From positions 21,232-85,231 of the forward strand of contig NW_025777430.1 in assembly GCF_021130785.1 (NCBI RefSeq): DNA of 64,000 nucleotides, read 5' to 3'. The notes under the pieces were generated by a model, which was not told the DNA's origin, searched no databases, and saw only the letters and a list, made by a program, of their open reading frames with translations. This DNA is from Homalodisca vitripennis (Eukaryota > Arthropoda > Insecta > Hemiptera > Cicadellidae). Positions 18,292 to 30,708 of the stretch are shown here, piece by piece. The position numbers were made by a program, and so were the translations under genes. Each line of letters begins with the position of its first letter. Position 1 is the stretch's first letter.

Positions 18292-19209
18292 ATGGAAGAC
18301 TGTGGTAAGAGTTTAAAATTGTTTACTAAAACAGCTGTAAAAGCCAAGATGAATTGCAACGATTGTAAACGGCCTTTTTATGCTAAATGTATCAATATGA
18401 CTCCAGAAGAAACTCAGTATTATAAAGATAATGAACTGATATGGAGATGTGAGACATGTTCTCAAGAACGTAGAAAAAGTATGGTTCTTGAGTCTAGGCC
18501 TGAGTCATCAGTCACCTATGATGACATCTACAATCTTGTGCTAGACCTTAGAAAAGACATAAAGAATACAGAGACTAATTTAAATAAGTCTATTGAACTT
18601 TGTTTTGAAGAGCTCAAAGATACTAAGAACCTTGTTAGTAAGCAAAGTGAAGAGGTTGCGAGTTTAGTTGAGCTGGTCAATACTCTTAGAACAGAGAATC
18701 TGGAACTTAAAAAAAAGGTAGCCTCGCTAGAGTGTAGGATGGACGATGTAGAACAGTACTCTAGACGAGAGACTATTGAAATCTACGGTGTGCCTGTCCA
18801 GCCTGGAGAACAAGTTCTGGAAGTAGTGAAATCTGTTGGGAGGGCTTTGGACATAACCATTGAGGACTCAATGGTCAGTACCTGTTATAGGCTGCGTGTG
18901 AAGGAGGAGTCTGGAAGACCACCCGGCATCATAGTGAAGATGACATCTCGCATGGACTCTGAAGCTGTGTTGCAGAGACGACGGGTGAAACGGAAATTCT
19001 TTGGCCTGACTTCAACACCTGCCTCGCCCATCTACATCAATGAGAGTTTGAGCCCTGGAAGACGTCGACTTCTGAACGCCGCCCGTGAAAATAAAAAAGA
19101 AAAACTCTACACCTACCTCTGGATAAGAGGTGGGAAGATCCTGATGAGAAAAGTGGACGGAGAAAAAGTGAAAGTTATCACCAGCTTAGACGACTTAGCC
19201 AAATTGTAA
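18292..19209 (+). CDS. LINE ORF1 protein: PHD-like finger, coiled coil, FP/L1-ORF1-like RNA-binding domain
   Basis: Intact, 305 residues from MEDCGKSLK; this start, rather than the in-frame ATG at 18220, places the finger at the N-terminus. A PHD-like zinc finger spans residues 4-56 (C4; C22-x2-C25; C33; C53-x2-C56). The second Cys of the first pair is Ser7, and the usual His before C33 is Tyr30. A coiled coil follows at about residues 75-155 (LDLRKDIKNTETNLNKS; EVASLVELVNTLRTENLELKKKV). Then comes an RRM-like domain with RRETIEIYGVP and a basic C-terminus (SLSPGRRRLLNAAREN). ORF1 proteins of this type bind element RNA and chaperone it in ribonucleoprotein particles. Confidence 0.85.
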   Translation: MEDCGKSLKLFTKTAVKAKMNCNDCKRPFYAKCINMTPEETQYYKDNELIWRCETCSQERRKSMVLESRPESSVTYDDIYNLVLDLRKDIKNTETNLNKSIELCFEELKDTKNLVSKQSEEVASLVELVNTLRTENLELKKKVASLECRMDDVEQYSRRETIEIYGVPVQPGEQVLEVVKSVGRALDITIEDSMVSTCYRLRVKEESGRPPGIIVKMTSRMDSEAVLQRRRVKRKFFGLTSTPASPIYINESLSPGRRRLLNAARENKKEKLYTYLWIRGGKILMRKVDGEKVKVITSLDDLAKL

Positions 19210-19374
19210 GTCACCTCATTCCAGCCTTTATGCATTTATACTAGGCTTTCATTTATTAATGTTTTCTATAAATATATACTTTAGTATTATAATGATCACT
19301 TGGTTTATACGTTTATTTGTTTTGTGTTTTCAATATTATGTATTCATTAATTGATTTATGTCCTGTAAATATCG

Positions 19375-22280
19375 GTGATGACAGATGCCAACATATTTAA
19401 AATTCTAAACCAAAATATAAGAAGTATGAGGAAAAATTTTGACTTGCTCGTAACTGATTTAGATTCGTCTAAAATATTTCCTGATTTAATTGTGATGACT
19501 GAAATCTGGATAAATAAGTGTGAAATGGACCATTACAAAATTAATGGCTATAATTCGTTTAGCAAATGTAATGAAAGTTATAGAGCGGGAGGCATTGCAG
19601 TATTCGTACGCGACTCATATTATTGTTCCAGTGTGACAGAGAGAAAAGATATCAAATCAGCTGATGTATTGATTTTCAATGTCAAGATCAACGGCCTAGA
19701 GAACTTTACCGTGATAGCCGTGTATCGTCTGCACTCTAGTAGGCGAGCGGATTTCACGCAACAGCTGAGTGTTTTGTTGGATGAGTTTAACGGAAAGAAT
19801 ATTGTTGTAGTAGGTGACATGAATTATGACATTGTAAATCAAAGTAATGAATCCGACCACTATTTAAGTATGTTGGCTAGTAAAGGATTGTATAGTTTAA
19901 TTAATGAACCTACTAGAATTGTTGGAAATTCAGCGACTTGTATTGACCATGTTTTTGTTCGTTTTTCTAATGGAAAAGTTAGGCCTACTAAATACGAATT
20001 TACTTCACATGTTTTTCATTAAAATATAAGTGATCATTCAACGGTAGTTTTTTCAATTAAATTCCCTGATAGTGTAACATGTAATGATGAAATTTCAATT
20101 AATAAACTTGATTTTACAAAATTAGAGAGAATGCTGGAGTTAACAGACTGGAGTGAAGTGTTTTCACAGAAATCTGCATCACTTGCTTTTGAATCTTTTT
20201 TTAAAGCTTTACAAGCCGCATTAAAAAGTTGCCAAACTCAAATTAGTGTTAGGAAAAAGTTTGATAAATTGAAACCTTGGACAACATATAATCTATTAAA
20301 TAGAATCCAAAAAAGAAAAAAATATTCAAACTATTAATGAAGAGTCCTTCTAATACTAAACTAAAGAACTATTACAATGAGTTTAGAGCAAAATTAAATA
20401 TGGATATAAAATTGGCGAAAGAAAATTTCTTTCAGTCTAAGTTTGACGTTTTCTCTAAGGATTCTAAAGCACAGTGGAAGGTTGTAAATAGCCTAATTAG
20501 AGAAAAACGCCTCAACAGTGAAATAAACGAAGTTATTGGAAGAGAGCGTATTGTTACTAGTATCAATGATATAGCCAATGAATTTAACCACCATTTCTTG
20601 AATATAGCTGATAATTTGAGGGAAAAAATAGATAACTTATATGTAGACCAAGTGCAATGCTATAGAGATACATTTGTTCAAAAAATACATTTTAGGACAT
20701 CTTTTTATATGATGCCAACATCGGAACACGAAATTTTGACCATAATTAACAAGTTAAAAAATAATAAATCTCCTGGCATTGATTCTATAGGTTCTACATT
20801 GTTGAAGAGAATCGCTCCTTTTTTCCTTCATGTATTGGAATATCTTTTTAATTTTAGCACAGAAAGCGGCGAATTTCCATCCAGTCTTAAGAAAGCTGTT
20901 GTAATACCTATTTTCAAGCGAGGTGATTGTAGGCTTCCTGATTGTTTCCATCCAATTTCTTTACTATCGGTTTTCAGTAAGATTTTTGAAAAAATTGTTA
21001 AAATACGGATAGTACATTTCCTAGATAAAAACAAATTCTTTAGCAAAAACCAATTTGGATTTCGAGAGAAACTCTCAACCGAAGATGCTCTAATATCATT
21101 TACTGAGGAGATCTTTGACTCAATAAACAGTGGAGAAAAATCCTCGGCGTTGTTTTTAGGCATCACTAAAGCTTTTGATACAGTGGACCATAGCATACTA
21201 CTCGATAAACTGTGGCTGGCTGGCATCAGAGGCTTACCACATAAGTGGTTTTCAAACTACCTCTCTAATAGAGAACAAAGTGTTAGAGTTGGTGATTTTG
21301 TCAGCCAGTCTGGATCGGTGAAGCATGGTGTGCCTCAAGGCTCTGTATTGGGTCCAGTTTTATTTTTGATTTACATCAATGACTTGTGTAATGGGCGCTT
21401 CTGGGGTCGCGTATTTGCCTTTGCCGATGACACAGCTTTTATTTATAAAAATAAATGTTTACACACCTTGAAAATGAAATGGAGAATGATTAAACTATTA
21501 CGTTTATGGTGTGATAAAAATTACATGATTTTAAGTGAAAAAACAAAGTTTTTAATTTTTGGTCTAAAGACAGAGTACAATTTGGCAACACCTTTGAAAT
21601 TCCATGATTTTAGTTGTTTTAACAATACCTACCAACAGTGCAATTTCATGATTATAGAACAGAACAATAGTATTAAGTACCTTGGACTGATTATCGACAG
21701 TAAGCTAACATGGAAGTCACATATTTTAAAATTGAAAAAAGAACTGTACAGTAGCTTAAGAAAGTTTTATTTGCTTCGAAAATTATGTCCAAGGAAGGTT
21801 ATGATCAATGTGTATCACGCTCTTATTGGATCCAGGCTGGGGTATGGAATTACTTGCTGGGGTGGAGCCTACCAAACGACACTTTATCCTATTATTATAT
21901 TACAAAAACTCTTTGTCCGTGTGATTGCAGGAAAGGGAAAGCTTGAGCATGCCTGGCCGATTTTTCTTGATTTGAAATTGTTTCCACTAAAGCATCTATT
22001 TATTTATAAAGTCTTAAAACTATTTTTTGTAAGGAGTACTGCTTTCTCCGTAATGACTCGTAGTACAAACCATAACTTAAGACGATGTCAAGTAATGCAT
22101 GTTCCGAAATCACATTCAGTAGCGTATCAAAATTTTTACAGTAGTATTGCACCCCGAGTTTTTAATACAATCATCGTCCAACTTGAAATTTTTTCTAATA
22201 TAAATAAATTTTTGTCTAACTTAAGAAAGTGGCTTTTTATTACAGAAAATCTAGATATTGTTTTGAAAATTGTACAATAG
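19375..22280 (+). pseudogene. LINE ORF2: AP-type endonuclease and reverse transcriptase, inactivated
   Basis: The endonuclease reads LNQNIRSM, MTEIW, IAVYRLHS, VVGDMNYD and CIDHVFVR; after an in-frame TAA (20020-20022) the expected SDHS follows. A linker (LDFTKLERML; PWTTYNLLNRIQKRKK) ends at a frameshift near 20335. The RT domain is open from 20337 to 22280. It shows NKSPGIDSIG, AVVIPIFKRGD, HPISLLSVFSKIFEKI, QFGFR, KHGVPQGSVLGPVLF, FADDTAFIY (Asp codons 21426-21431) and a C-terminal SRLGYGITCWGG. Motif A reads FLGITKAFDTVDH, with Gly (codon 21159-21161) where the metal-binding Asp belongs, so the enzyme should be dead even if the frame were intact. Confidence 0.93.
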
Positions 22281-23021
22281 AACACTATTGCAACTGCAGT
22301 ATTAACTGTTTTGATTGCAAATAGTTAGGTTCTCAACATATTATTTTGTATGTGGTTCTGATTATATATAATTTAACTTACTATTGCACAGATATTACAT
22401 GTTTAGTTATTTTGATAGTTTTATAATATATTTATCTATTTATGTCATGCCGTTTTATAATCTTTAATAGTTTTAACGTGCTGGCGATCCCACCACAGGA
22501 ATTTTTCCTAGGGTATAACCTATTTATTTTGCTTAGTTATGAAAACATAATGAGTATTCATTTACAACCAATTGTTATGTTAGAAAACTTGAGTGTTTTT
22601 TATCATAGTTTGTTCAATTAATGTAGTCAATGTACAACTATTATTTAAATTTAAATATAAGTATATTGTATTTTGGATGTTTGGGGTGACTGGGGCGCCC
22701 TTTGCGAGGGACTGTTTGTAATAAGTCAAAGTTTCTTGATGATAAAATATGTTGATAGTTTCATAATATATTTATTTATTTATGTCATGCTGTTTTTATT
22801 ATGGAATGGTTTCTTTGCGGGGGATGTTTCGGTTGTTTCGTGCGTCTAACATGTATAATAGCATCTCTAAGAATCGATTAAAAATTATCAATAAGTATAA
22901 TATAGTTATTTATTTTTGTACATGTTTAAGGATGTAAAATACATATTCATGTGTAGTTGTAAATGTGTATTTATTGCACTAAATTTTATTGCAGCAAAAT
23001 AAAGAATATTCTATTTTATTC
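22281..23021 (+). other. LINE 3' UTR with internal direct repeat
   Basis: No ORF. About 40 bp starting GATAGTTTTATAATATAT at 22414 recurs with few changes at 22753 (GATAGTTTCATAATATAT), a 339-bp spacing, each followed by TTTATGTCATGC. AATAAAG is at about 22998, followed by a short T-rich tail that joins the target duplication. Confidence 0.7.
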
Positions 23022-23182
23022 TATAAATAACAGCAGCCCAATTGTAAAGCTGGCGCCTACTAATGTGGCTTGACGACAGATATACTAGCGGCCAAGTCGC
23101 CGTGTCCTATACCCATTAATGGTCACTATCCAGCTGGGCTAACAGCGCTTTGTGGTATCTCTACTAACATAGGTGGTAATGT
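23022..23182 (+). repeat. 192-bp satellite, remainder of the interrupted monomer
   Basis: Starts TATAAATAACAGCAGCCC, continues through TTGTAAAGCTGGCGCC and CCAGCTGGGCTAACAGCG, then loses similarity near 23182. It is the continuation of the array split by the LINE. Confidence 0.92.
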
Positions 23183-23754
23183 TAGTAGGTAATGTTCTAT
23201 AATCACCAAGGTCACCATTTATTGCATAGTTTACCAAAGCAAATTAGAGCTAAAGCCTCGTTCTTAAGGAAAACGTTTCTTTTTTATAATATTATTTATA
23301 GATGTAAATTTATAATTCAAAACCTTCCTTAATGTTTTAAATCCAAGCAATAGACTTGTAGAGTTTAGACTTTAAATATCCGATTAAATTTGACTAACTT
23401 TCATCGCATGTAATTGTTATTACACAAGCCTAAAAGCAATTAAGGGATCCCTTTTATTGATTTGTGTTGGATAAATAGAAAAAAATGAGACAGTTTTACT
23501 TTGCCCACAGATAAGGCAGCATCTTATAAGAAAGATAATAATTTTGTTTTAGTTCCGACTAGTAATGTTAAAATTAATACTGTTTATTTGCTAATAGGGT
23601 CTAAAAAGAATTAAATAAGAATAATTTTAGGCGTAGTTTTGTAACTAGCTGAATTTGTATCAGTTAAGATATTGATTAATTGATGTTTTATGGTTGTTCT
23701 GTTTGTTTTCCATTGTAATTTTAGGTGTTATTTAGGTTTTCGATATATACGTCA
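23183..23754. other. AT-rich spacer, nothing recognised
   Basis: No coding potential or recognisable repeat. It could contain the decayed left arm of the following Tc1 element. Confidence 0.4.
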
Positions 23755-24712
23755 GAAGAGCAGTCACTTTAATAGAAGAAGATGTTTCCCAACGGGATGT
23801 GGGTAGATGCTTAGGTGTGTGGCGTTCAGTGGTTTCAAAATTTTTGAACTGGTACCAGGAGCAAGGCACTCTTGACTAAAGACCAGGACGAGGTCTCTCG
23901 AGCTCAAAAACGCACATAGAAGACAGATTTTGACACAGAAACTGGGTTTATACACTTAGTAATCGGGTTTAAACTACTAGAGAACTTCAAAACTGAATAA
24001 GGAAAGCAACTCGAACTCGTATATCGGACCGAGCTGTGAGAAATCGACTCATAAGACTCACAATCGACATTCAAAGCAACCATAGACGCTGGCAGTTGCA
24101 AATCATAGCGTAAGGTAATTTTCACAATCGATTCAAAATTTACAATTTTTTGAAATGACGGACGCATTAAGAGTATGGAGAAGAAGAAATGAGCGGTTTG
24201 TTCATTGTTGCCTAATCCTAGGGTTCTGTGTGGTGGTTTGCTCAATATTAGTGTGGGGCGTAATAACAAATTATGATCAAAACAGACCATTTAGTAATCC
24301 TAAACGGTAGTTTATCAGCCCAAACATTATGTGAATGAGGTATACTGGACGCCTATAGTGGTCAGAGAAACGGAATGAACAGGTCTAGATTTTGTATATA
24401 TGCAAGACTGAGCCTCATCACATGCAGCGAGTGTCGTTCGACTGTATTTGTACGTACATAACCTTCAAGTATTGGAGCAGCCTGCTTGCAGTCCAGAGCT
24501 AAAATCCAATTGAATGTGTCTGAGATCAACAAGGGAGAATCATCTGGGGGCCGGCCAAAACCAACCCAGCACCTTATATAAGGAGGAAATGGCATTTTAA
24601 GATGAGTGGGTGCGGTTGTCTCAAGACAGCCTCAAAACGACTCAATTTAACGGAACAATTTAACACCATATTCAAGCAGTTATCTCAGCCAGAGTAGGTA
24701 ACAGGAAATATT
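23755..24712 (+). pseudogene. Tc1-like transposase remnant
   Basis: Multi-frame reading follows the Tc1 order. The HTH region AVTLIEEDVSQRDVGRCLGV is followed by SVVSKFLNWYQEQGTLD and RTRISDRAVRNRLIRL. Then come NDGRI, FVYMQD (second catalytic Asp present, followed by a stop), VVRLYLYVHNLQVLEQPA, NPIE (third acidic residue, out of frame), NQPSTLYKEE and HIQAVISARVGN. The first catalytic Asp position (FSDES in the family) reads FTIDS, so it is lost. Numerous stops and shifts. No terminal inverted repeats were found. Confidence 0.85.
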
Positions 24713-27700
24713 GAGAGTGAAATTTCAAAGAATAGATTATAGTTTGTTACTTTAACAAAAGTGCTATTTTTACTTTGATTTTAGAGTTTTGAACGTTTTT
24801 TAACTAGCCTAACGTGCATTCGAATTTCAAATATAAAACATTGTTCTGTGCTTGAATACTAGTATAAGGCTGTAAATATTTAAAAAATAAGTATTAGATA
24901 TGAAACAATAAAATAAGAAAAAACTTTTAATAAAAGTGATCCCTTAATCATTTGAGGTGTGTATCTCTCTAAGTTATTGTGATAAACTATCAATTGTAAA
25001 TAAACGATCCTAAAAGATCCTCATAACTATGACTTATTATAAAATAGTGATGTTTGCTAATTATTATATGTATCTCAATAAAAAATACCATTTCTTGGAT
25101 TTTTTATCGGATTTTGTGGTTGTTTATCAATTATGGTGTACGAAAAAAGCGTTCCATATTCGAAAAAGAATAATTAAATTTAAGCAGAAATGTTCAATAT
25201 AAAACTAATAACATTTTATTTTATTGGGAGTTAAAGTCCTGTATAATTCTGCAAACTAAATAAATATAATATTGTACCAAACATTTTTATAAATAATGAT
25301 CAATTTATTATGCATAGAAAGAATTAACACATATGGGCAGATGCTGAATAGTCAGAGCCAGCAAGAACAAGAAACTGATTGATTTTTCGTTGTGATACAT
25401 CACGATAACTGGCTGTGCTTCCTAAACAAGGGCAACACCTGGCAGCTTTCCTTTCCAACTTGAATACTATTTATATGATATGTACGAAATAAATTAATTG
25501 TCATGGAATCCGTTGAGTATGTTACAGCCACAAGAAAACTGCGCCACTTTATTGGCACAGACAATCATATATTCCTCGTAAAAAAACATAAAATATGCAA
25601 ATTAAATCAATAAAACAGTTTTAAAACACCCTGTATTTAAAATACTTCTTCATGTAGGCATTTATATATGTTTAAAGTCTACGCATTACTTAAAATACAC
25701 AAGTAATATCTCATAATTTCCTTAATTACAGTGAGAATAAAGCCAACTTTGCAAGTAATCTGAAGTCATCACCACGAGGGCAACATTGGAAATACTTGGT
25801 AAAACAGGGTTATTCTTTTTTGGCTGCCCTTTCTTTTGGTTTTACATATTTCAAATCATCTATTATAGAGTCAATATTGTAGGTTAGATAGTTGATAGAA
25901 ACCTTGGGCTATCAATCTCTGGATTATCATGACTTACCGACGAATGACCTAGAGAATAGTTAGAATTCTCTACATTTACTTCAGTAGGTTTCTGACAAAT
26001 CTGATATCTGTATCAGCTAACAACTGTCTGCCAGACAGGTTATCAACCAAAACCGCTCCCATTTTCGTCGTGTGCTGAGTCTGTTAGACTAGATGGCTCA
26101 GGAGGAGCAAAGATTAATGCTTCAACTTCTCCCAACTGTCATCTTATTCTCCGGTAAGAATATCTAACGCACACAACGACAACCAACAACCAAAATTGAT
26201 AGGGGTGACAGAATATTGATCTATATATTGTAACATGTCATTTTTTACAGGGGCTTAAAATAAGGATAAGGTTTTGTTATTTGGAAAGGAAAATACTTTT
26301 AGTTTAATAACATGTTACGACATTTATTTCTTTTACTTACAATTACTCGCTATATAATGTTTTTTTTTCTATTGTATTACAGATTATACGAATTTAAGTT
26401 TATCCGGATCACCTCAGGTCACCAGTAAATCCTGATAAACAACGTTTTACTGTAAACAATTAATCTGAGACAAAATTATATGAGCTCATGGACAACCATA
26501 CAAATACAACCCCATATTAGAGAATAGAGAATTCCTGACGGTATTGTATTAAACATATGTACGAGTATGAGGTGGAGAGGGAAATGTGTTTTTACTGTCC
26601 AAAGTTTACCTCAAATAGAGTTATAAATAAATTATGTGTCCACTCATTATGTCTCTTATTTGTAGCATTGTTTGTCTCACTATACTATTGCTTTGTTATT
26701 CGAAAAGTAGTCGTATCCGTTCCAGTTGCATTAGGATAGTAGCAGGTCCGCAGTATATAGCAAATGATACGTAATATCAGAATCGAACTGGAAAACCCTT
26801 AGGTCTCTGTCCAACACTGACTTACTAAAGCCACTTTAGCATGAAGTACCTATCTAAAACATGAGTAAATTTGTCATTTTAATACCTGAGTTCTCAGAAT
26901 TCCTAATTATTTTAATAGTTTTATTACAAAAACTATAATTTTCAAGAGTTTTAATTCATTTGTGACGGCTTAAAAAACACGTAGGAACGTTTATTTTACG
27001 ATTTTATAGATTTATTAATATTATTTTAGACATTATTTACATTTTTTTTTGAATCGGTATGAAAAGGAATGGAAGTGGTAGTTTATAATCTAACCAAGTA
27101 AATAAAACTACACAGTACCAAGGTAAGTTATAGGTCAATTCTATAGATAACTTACGCTATTTACTGCCATGTAACTTTTGTCGATGAGACATACTTCACT
27201 GAATGTACCATAAAGTCTTTAGTTAATTTAAAACAAATACTGAGAGCAAAATAATAAGTTCCAAAGCATACTATGGTGTTTATTGCACACACAGAAACAT
27301 TGTTTTATTAGTTAATCTTTATATTTGTGTTAAATGCATACATTTAGTCATGTAAGTCACAATATCTTTTTAACTGTGGTATTCAAATAATTCATAAACT
27401 ATAAAACTTTATTTAAAAGAAATTTGTATCTTAGTAATTAAAGGAATTATTACTATAGAGCTTATTATAATAATTAAGAGCTGCGTTTTTAAATACAAAT
27501 ATTCTCACTACATTACATTCCAAACATTTGCTAAGAATATTATAAAAGCGTTAAACAATTATTAAAGACCACTTTGCATCATAACTTGTTCATAAAATGT
27601 TTCATTAACGCATATTATCATTGAGTAGGCCTACTGAAATTCCTAAATGAGGAGTAAAACAATTTTATTGAAGTACCTGTCCTTTACAACACGCAATAAA

Positions 27701-29816
27701 TATTTATTTCTGTTAGAAAACGAATACAATGTTAATCAACATATAACGGAAATATTTCAATTCAAGTTCGATTTTACATAAACATTTGCCTGTGAGTTCA
27801 TTTGGTTCAAATCAATAATTTAGATTAAATAACATGCATATTTTACTTTAATAATTGAATAATTTCGAAAATAAACGAATAACTACAAAAATCCAACAAT
27901 TATATACATTATTACCAGGGTTTTATTAGTTATGAAGCCTGCTTGACATATACTTTAATAAGATATCAAAGTTGAATCCCACCATAATTGGAATAACATA
28001 CAATGATAGAAACAGTTTAACTACAAAATTAAACCCGAAAATATATAATATGAAACCGTATAATCTCCCAGTAAATTGATTAAACACTCATAATCCCGAT
28101 ACGTATTACTATTAGGTTAAAAGCTTTGGGCAATTAATATCTTTAAATAGAGCGATACGAGCATGTTCGTAATGTATTTTAAAATAACGAATTTCGTTTC
28201 AAAGCAATAAAATACTAAATAGCCTTGACATAGTTATAATAGTTATAATCATGTTATACTGCACATAAAACATTTCTTTTATAAACCAGTCATCCTGACA
28301 GGTCAGACTGTTAGAGATTATTTTGCAGAATATATCTATTGATTCATTAATTTTACTTGAAATTCTGTGAAATATTTAAATTTATATTAATGTCTACGTT
28401 TAAACCCAAACTTAAATAATAAGCAAATCTTAAAGTGTTTTTAGTTATTAGTAATATTCCTTTGATGAACCTTTTTATTTCCATAACAGCATGTAAGCCA
28501 CTAGACACATTGTGGCATTTGTGTTGAAAAATTGTCCAAACTTGGCGCAAATGCCTTGTGTACGAATTTAGAAATGATCTTCATTTAGTATAGCTGAAAA
28601 TGTTACGTTGGCGACAAAGAGATCAACCTATTCTTCAATCCTGATGATGATTTTGAGGCAAGCAAGTCCATGTGAAGGCACTTTTGAGGCAAGAAGGCAC
28701 TTTTAGTGAAAATCATTACCTTATACAGAAAAGATAAAATGAGAGGTAATTGAAACATTGATAACATTTATAGCCAAACATATTTTTCCTAGCAAAATTC
28801 ATAGCTTTGCTTACTGAAAACTAAGAACTAAGGTGCTAGAGGAAAAGTTTAAAGAAGGGGGAACAATAATCTAAGAGCTGATTCGAACCCTTTTTAATTA
28901 TATTCTCAGTCTTCACCAATTTGTAAGGCGGTTAGTTAATCCTAAGGACTTTTCAGTTGAAGTACTCGTACATTGGTGATCCGAAGGGGTAAAACCTTAA
29001 CACTGTACTCCAAAATGGCAAAGGGTGTAAGCCTGAAAACACCTATAACAAGTATTGATTTAAGAAATAGAGAGATGGGAACTTTTATTGAGTTATAACC
29101 CAATATTATTTTACGAACCCATGGTCGATGTGAAGAAGAAATAACACCATAAATAAGGTTGACTTTAACGTTTTTTCTAGTATAAGGAGTTGGACAAAGT
29201 CTAAAAGTAAGACTAATACGCATGATTACAAAATCTATACTTTATTTGTGGATCTGTAATCACAAGCAAAAATGCAAAAATGGGAAACATGACGGAAATA
29301 TGATAGTTCTCAAACCATGAGTTTCCTTAATAATTAAAATTAATTATGAACTTATAGTTTCGGAAACGTAATACTCATTGGAATTGACTATTTACGTTAC
29401 AAAATTCTTCAGTGTTATACATTTTATCAATAACCTTGTTTTCCTTTTCTATACATTTTTAAGATTTATTATTATCTGTATAGGTATAGGTTATGTTAAA
29501 ACACGTTAAATATGTATATTTGTTATTTAAATATGCTGATATTGGGTGTTAATTTTTTACTTGAATTGCTATGGTTAGTGGTTTGACCACCACACCTATA
29601 TTTGTTTGCAATTTTATGTAGTTTGCTAACGTTGTAATGTCATACATGTTTAGTAAACTTACCCTTAATGGTGGTTTTCAAATTTATAGAGCTAAATTCA
29701 CGTAGAATCTCAACTTAGATTTTACTAATGAATGTTTAAAAGTTATAAAAATAATAAATATTATAACCCATTAAACAGTGGTAGATTTATCATTAACATA
29801 TTCACTTTATTATGGG
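24713..29816. other. AT-rich non-coding region
   Basis: Five kilobases with no recognisable gene. The ORFs at 26557-26739, 28353-28550 and 28942-29223 are short, show no domain and have the base composition of the surroundings. A CACCCTGTAT string near 25628 resembles a mariner-type terminus, but no partner was found. Confidence 0.5.
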
Positions 29817-30708
29817 ACCATTAAAAGGACTGGTATACTTCAACATTACATTTAGCTATTGTAAAAGTGTTATTTACTAATCCGTAACCATTAGCAGAAC
29901 TTCCTGAGATGGTTAGGAGCTGACCCTACTCAATATTCAGGTTATTGTAATGAAGGTGACTGACTTTGTTTATCAATACCTATACTCTTAACTTTACATA
30001 GGCAACAATAGTAAATATAAGCACACAGTAAAACTGGAATAAATAGGGAAATACAAAATAATTTACTCAATAGCACTAAACACAATGTATATGTTAATAA
30101 CGATCTGGGTTATCAGTCACAATACCCTCAATAAAATTCAAAGATTAATTTGTAATTAACTCTCTTAATCGGTGTTAATTTTATTCTTGATTAATGCCTG
30201 AGAAATGCTTAACTAGTGAACATCAACTTTATTTACGCTTATGAAATATTATTACAGTGTTTTAAAACCAACTCAGATATCAAAGTCAATTAAAAAAAAT
30301 AATTTTGATTTTCCTCAATATTAGTAGGATAATTTTGCTGTCGAATCTTTAAATATTTATATTACCATAACATTTGGAACAAAGTAAATTTTTTTTTTTC
30401 AAAATTCTTCAGGCAAGAATATTAATATTCATGCTGAACTAAAACTAAATGCTCTGTTCTCAATAAAAATCAAATCGGATCTTAAAAAATTTCTAAACTG
30501 AAATAAAATGTAATTAAATCTTCTTCTTTTCTTAAAATGAAATAATGGATCAAATTTAAATTAAATTATGTCCTAATGTTCTATTATGCATGTCGTGCTA
30601 AACTTAAACTGGTTCGGGATTATGCTCAGTTTCCGTTGTGTTTCAGTAAATGTTAAAAATTGAATGCAACTTGATACAAAATGAATTCTTATTATAGTCA
30701 AAAACTAC
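29817..30708 (+). repeat. Tandem duplication, copy 1 (892 bp)
   Basis: Begins ACCATTAAAAGGACTGG. The same start recurs 892 bp later at 30709 and the two copies stay collinear throughout. No coding content. Confidence 0.95.

Larger units (their letters stand above)
18104..23021 (+). mobile_element. Nearly full-length CR1/Jockey-type LINE inserted in the satellite
   Basis: The element has a 5' UTR of about 190 bp, ORF1 (18292-19209), ORF2 (19375-22280) and a 740-bp 3' UTR ending in an AATAAAGAATATTCTATT-type tail. Satellite sequence resumes at once on both sides, and the six bases TATAAA occur at 18098-18103 and 23022-23027, giving a target-site duplication. ORF2 is inactivated by a stop, a frameshift and a substituted catalytic residue. 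Confidence 0.93.

Noticed and set aside
20754..21226. Minus-strand ORFs inside the LINE
   Set aside because: Antisense shadows of the RT reading frame.
25600..25640. CACCCTGTAT, similar to a mariner-type terminus
   Set aside because: No inverted partner or transposase nearby; a ten-base match in AT-rich DNA is not enough.
28942..29223. 93-residue minus-strand ORF
   Set aside because: No domain, no start context and composition like the surrounding AT-rich DNA.
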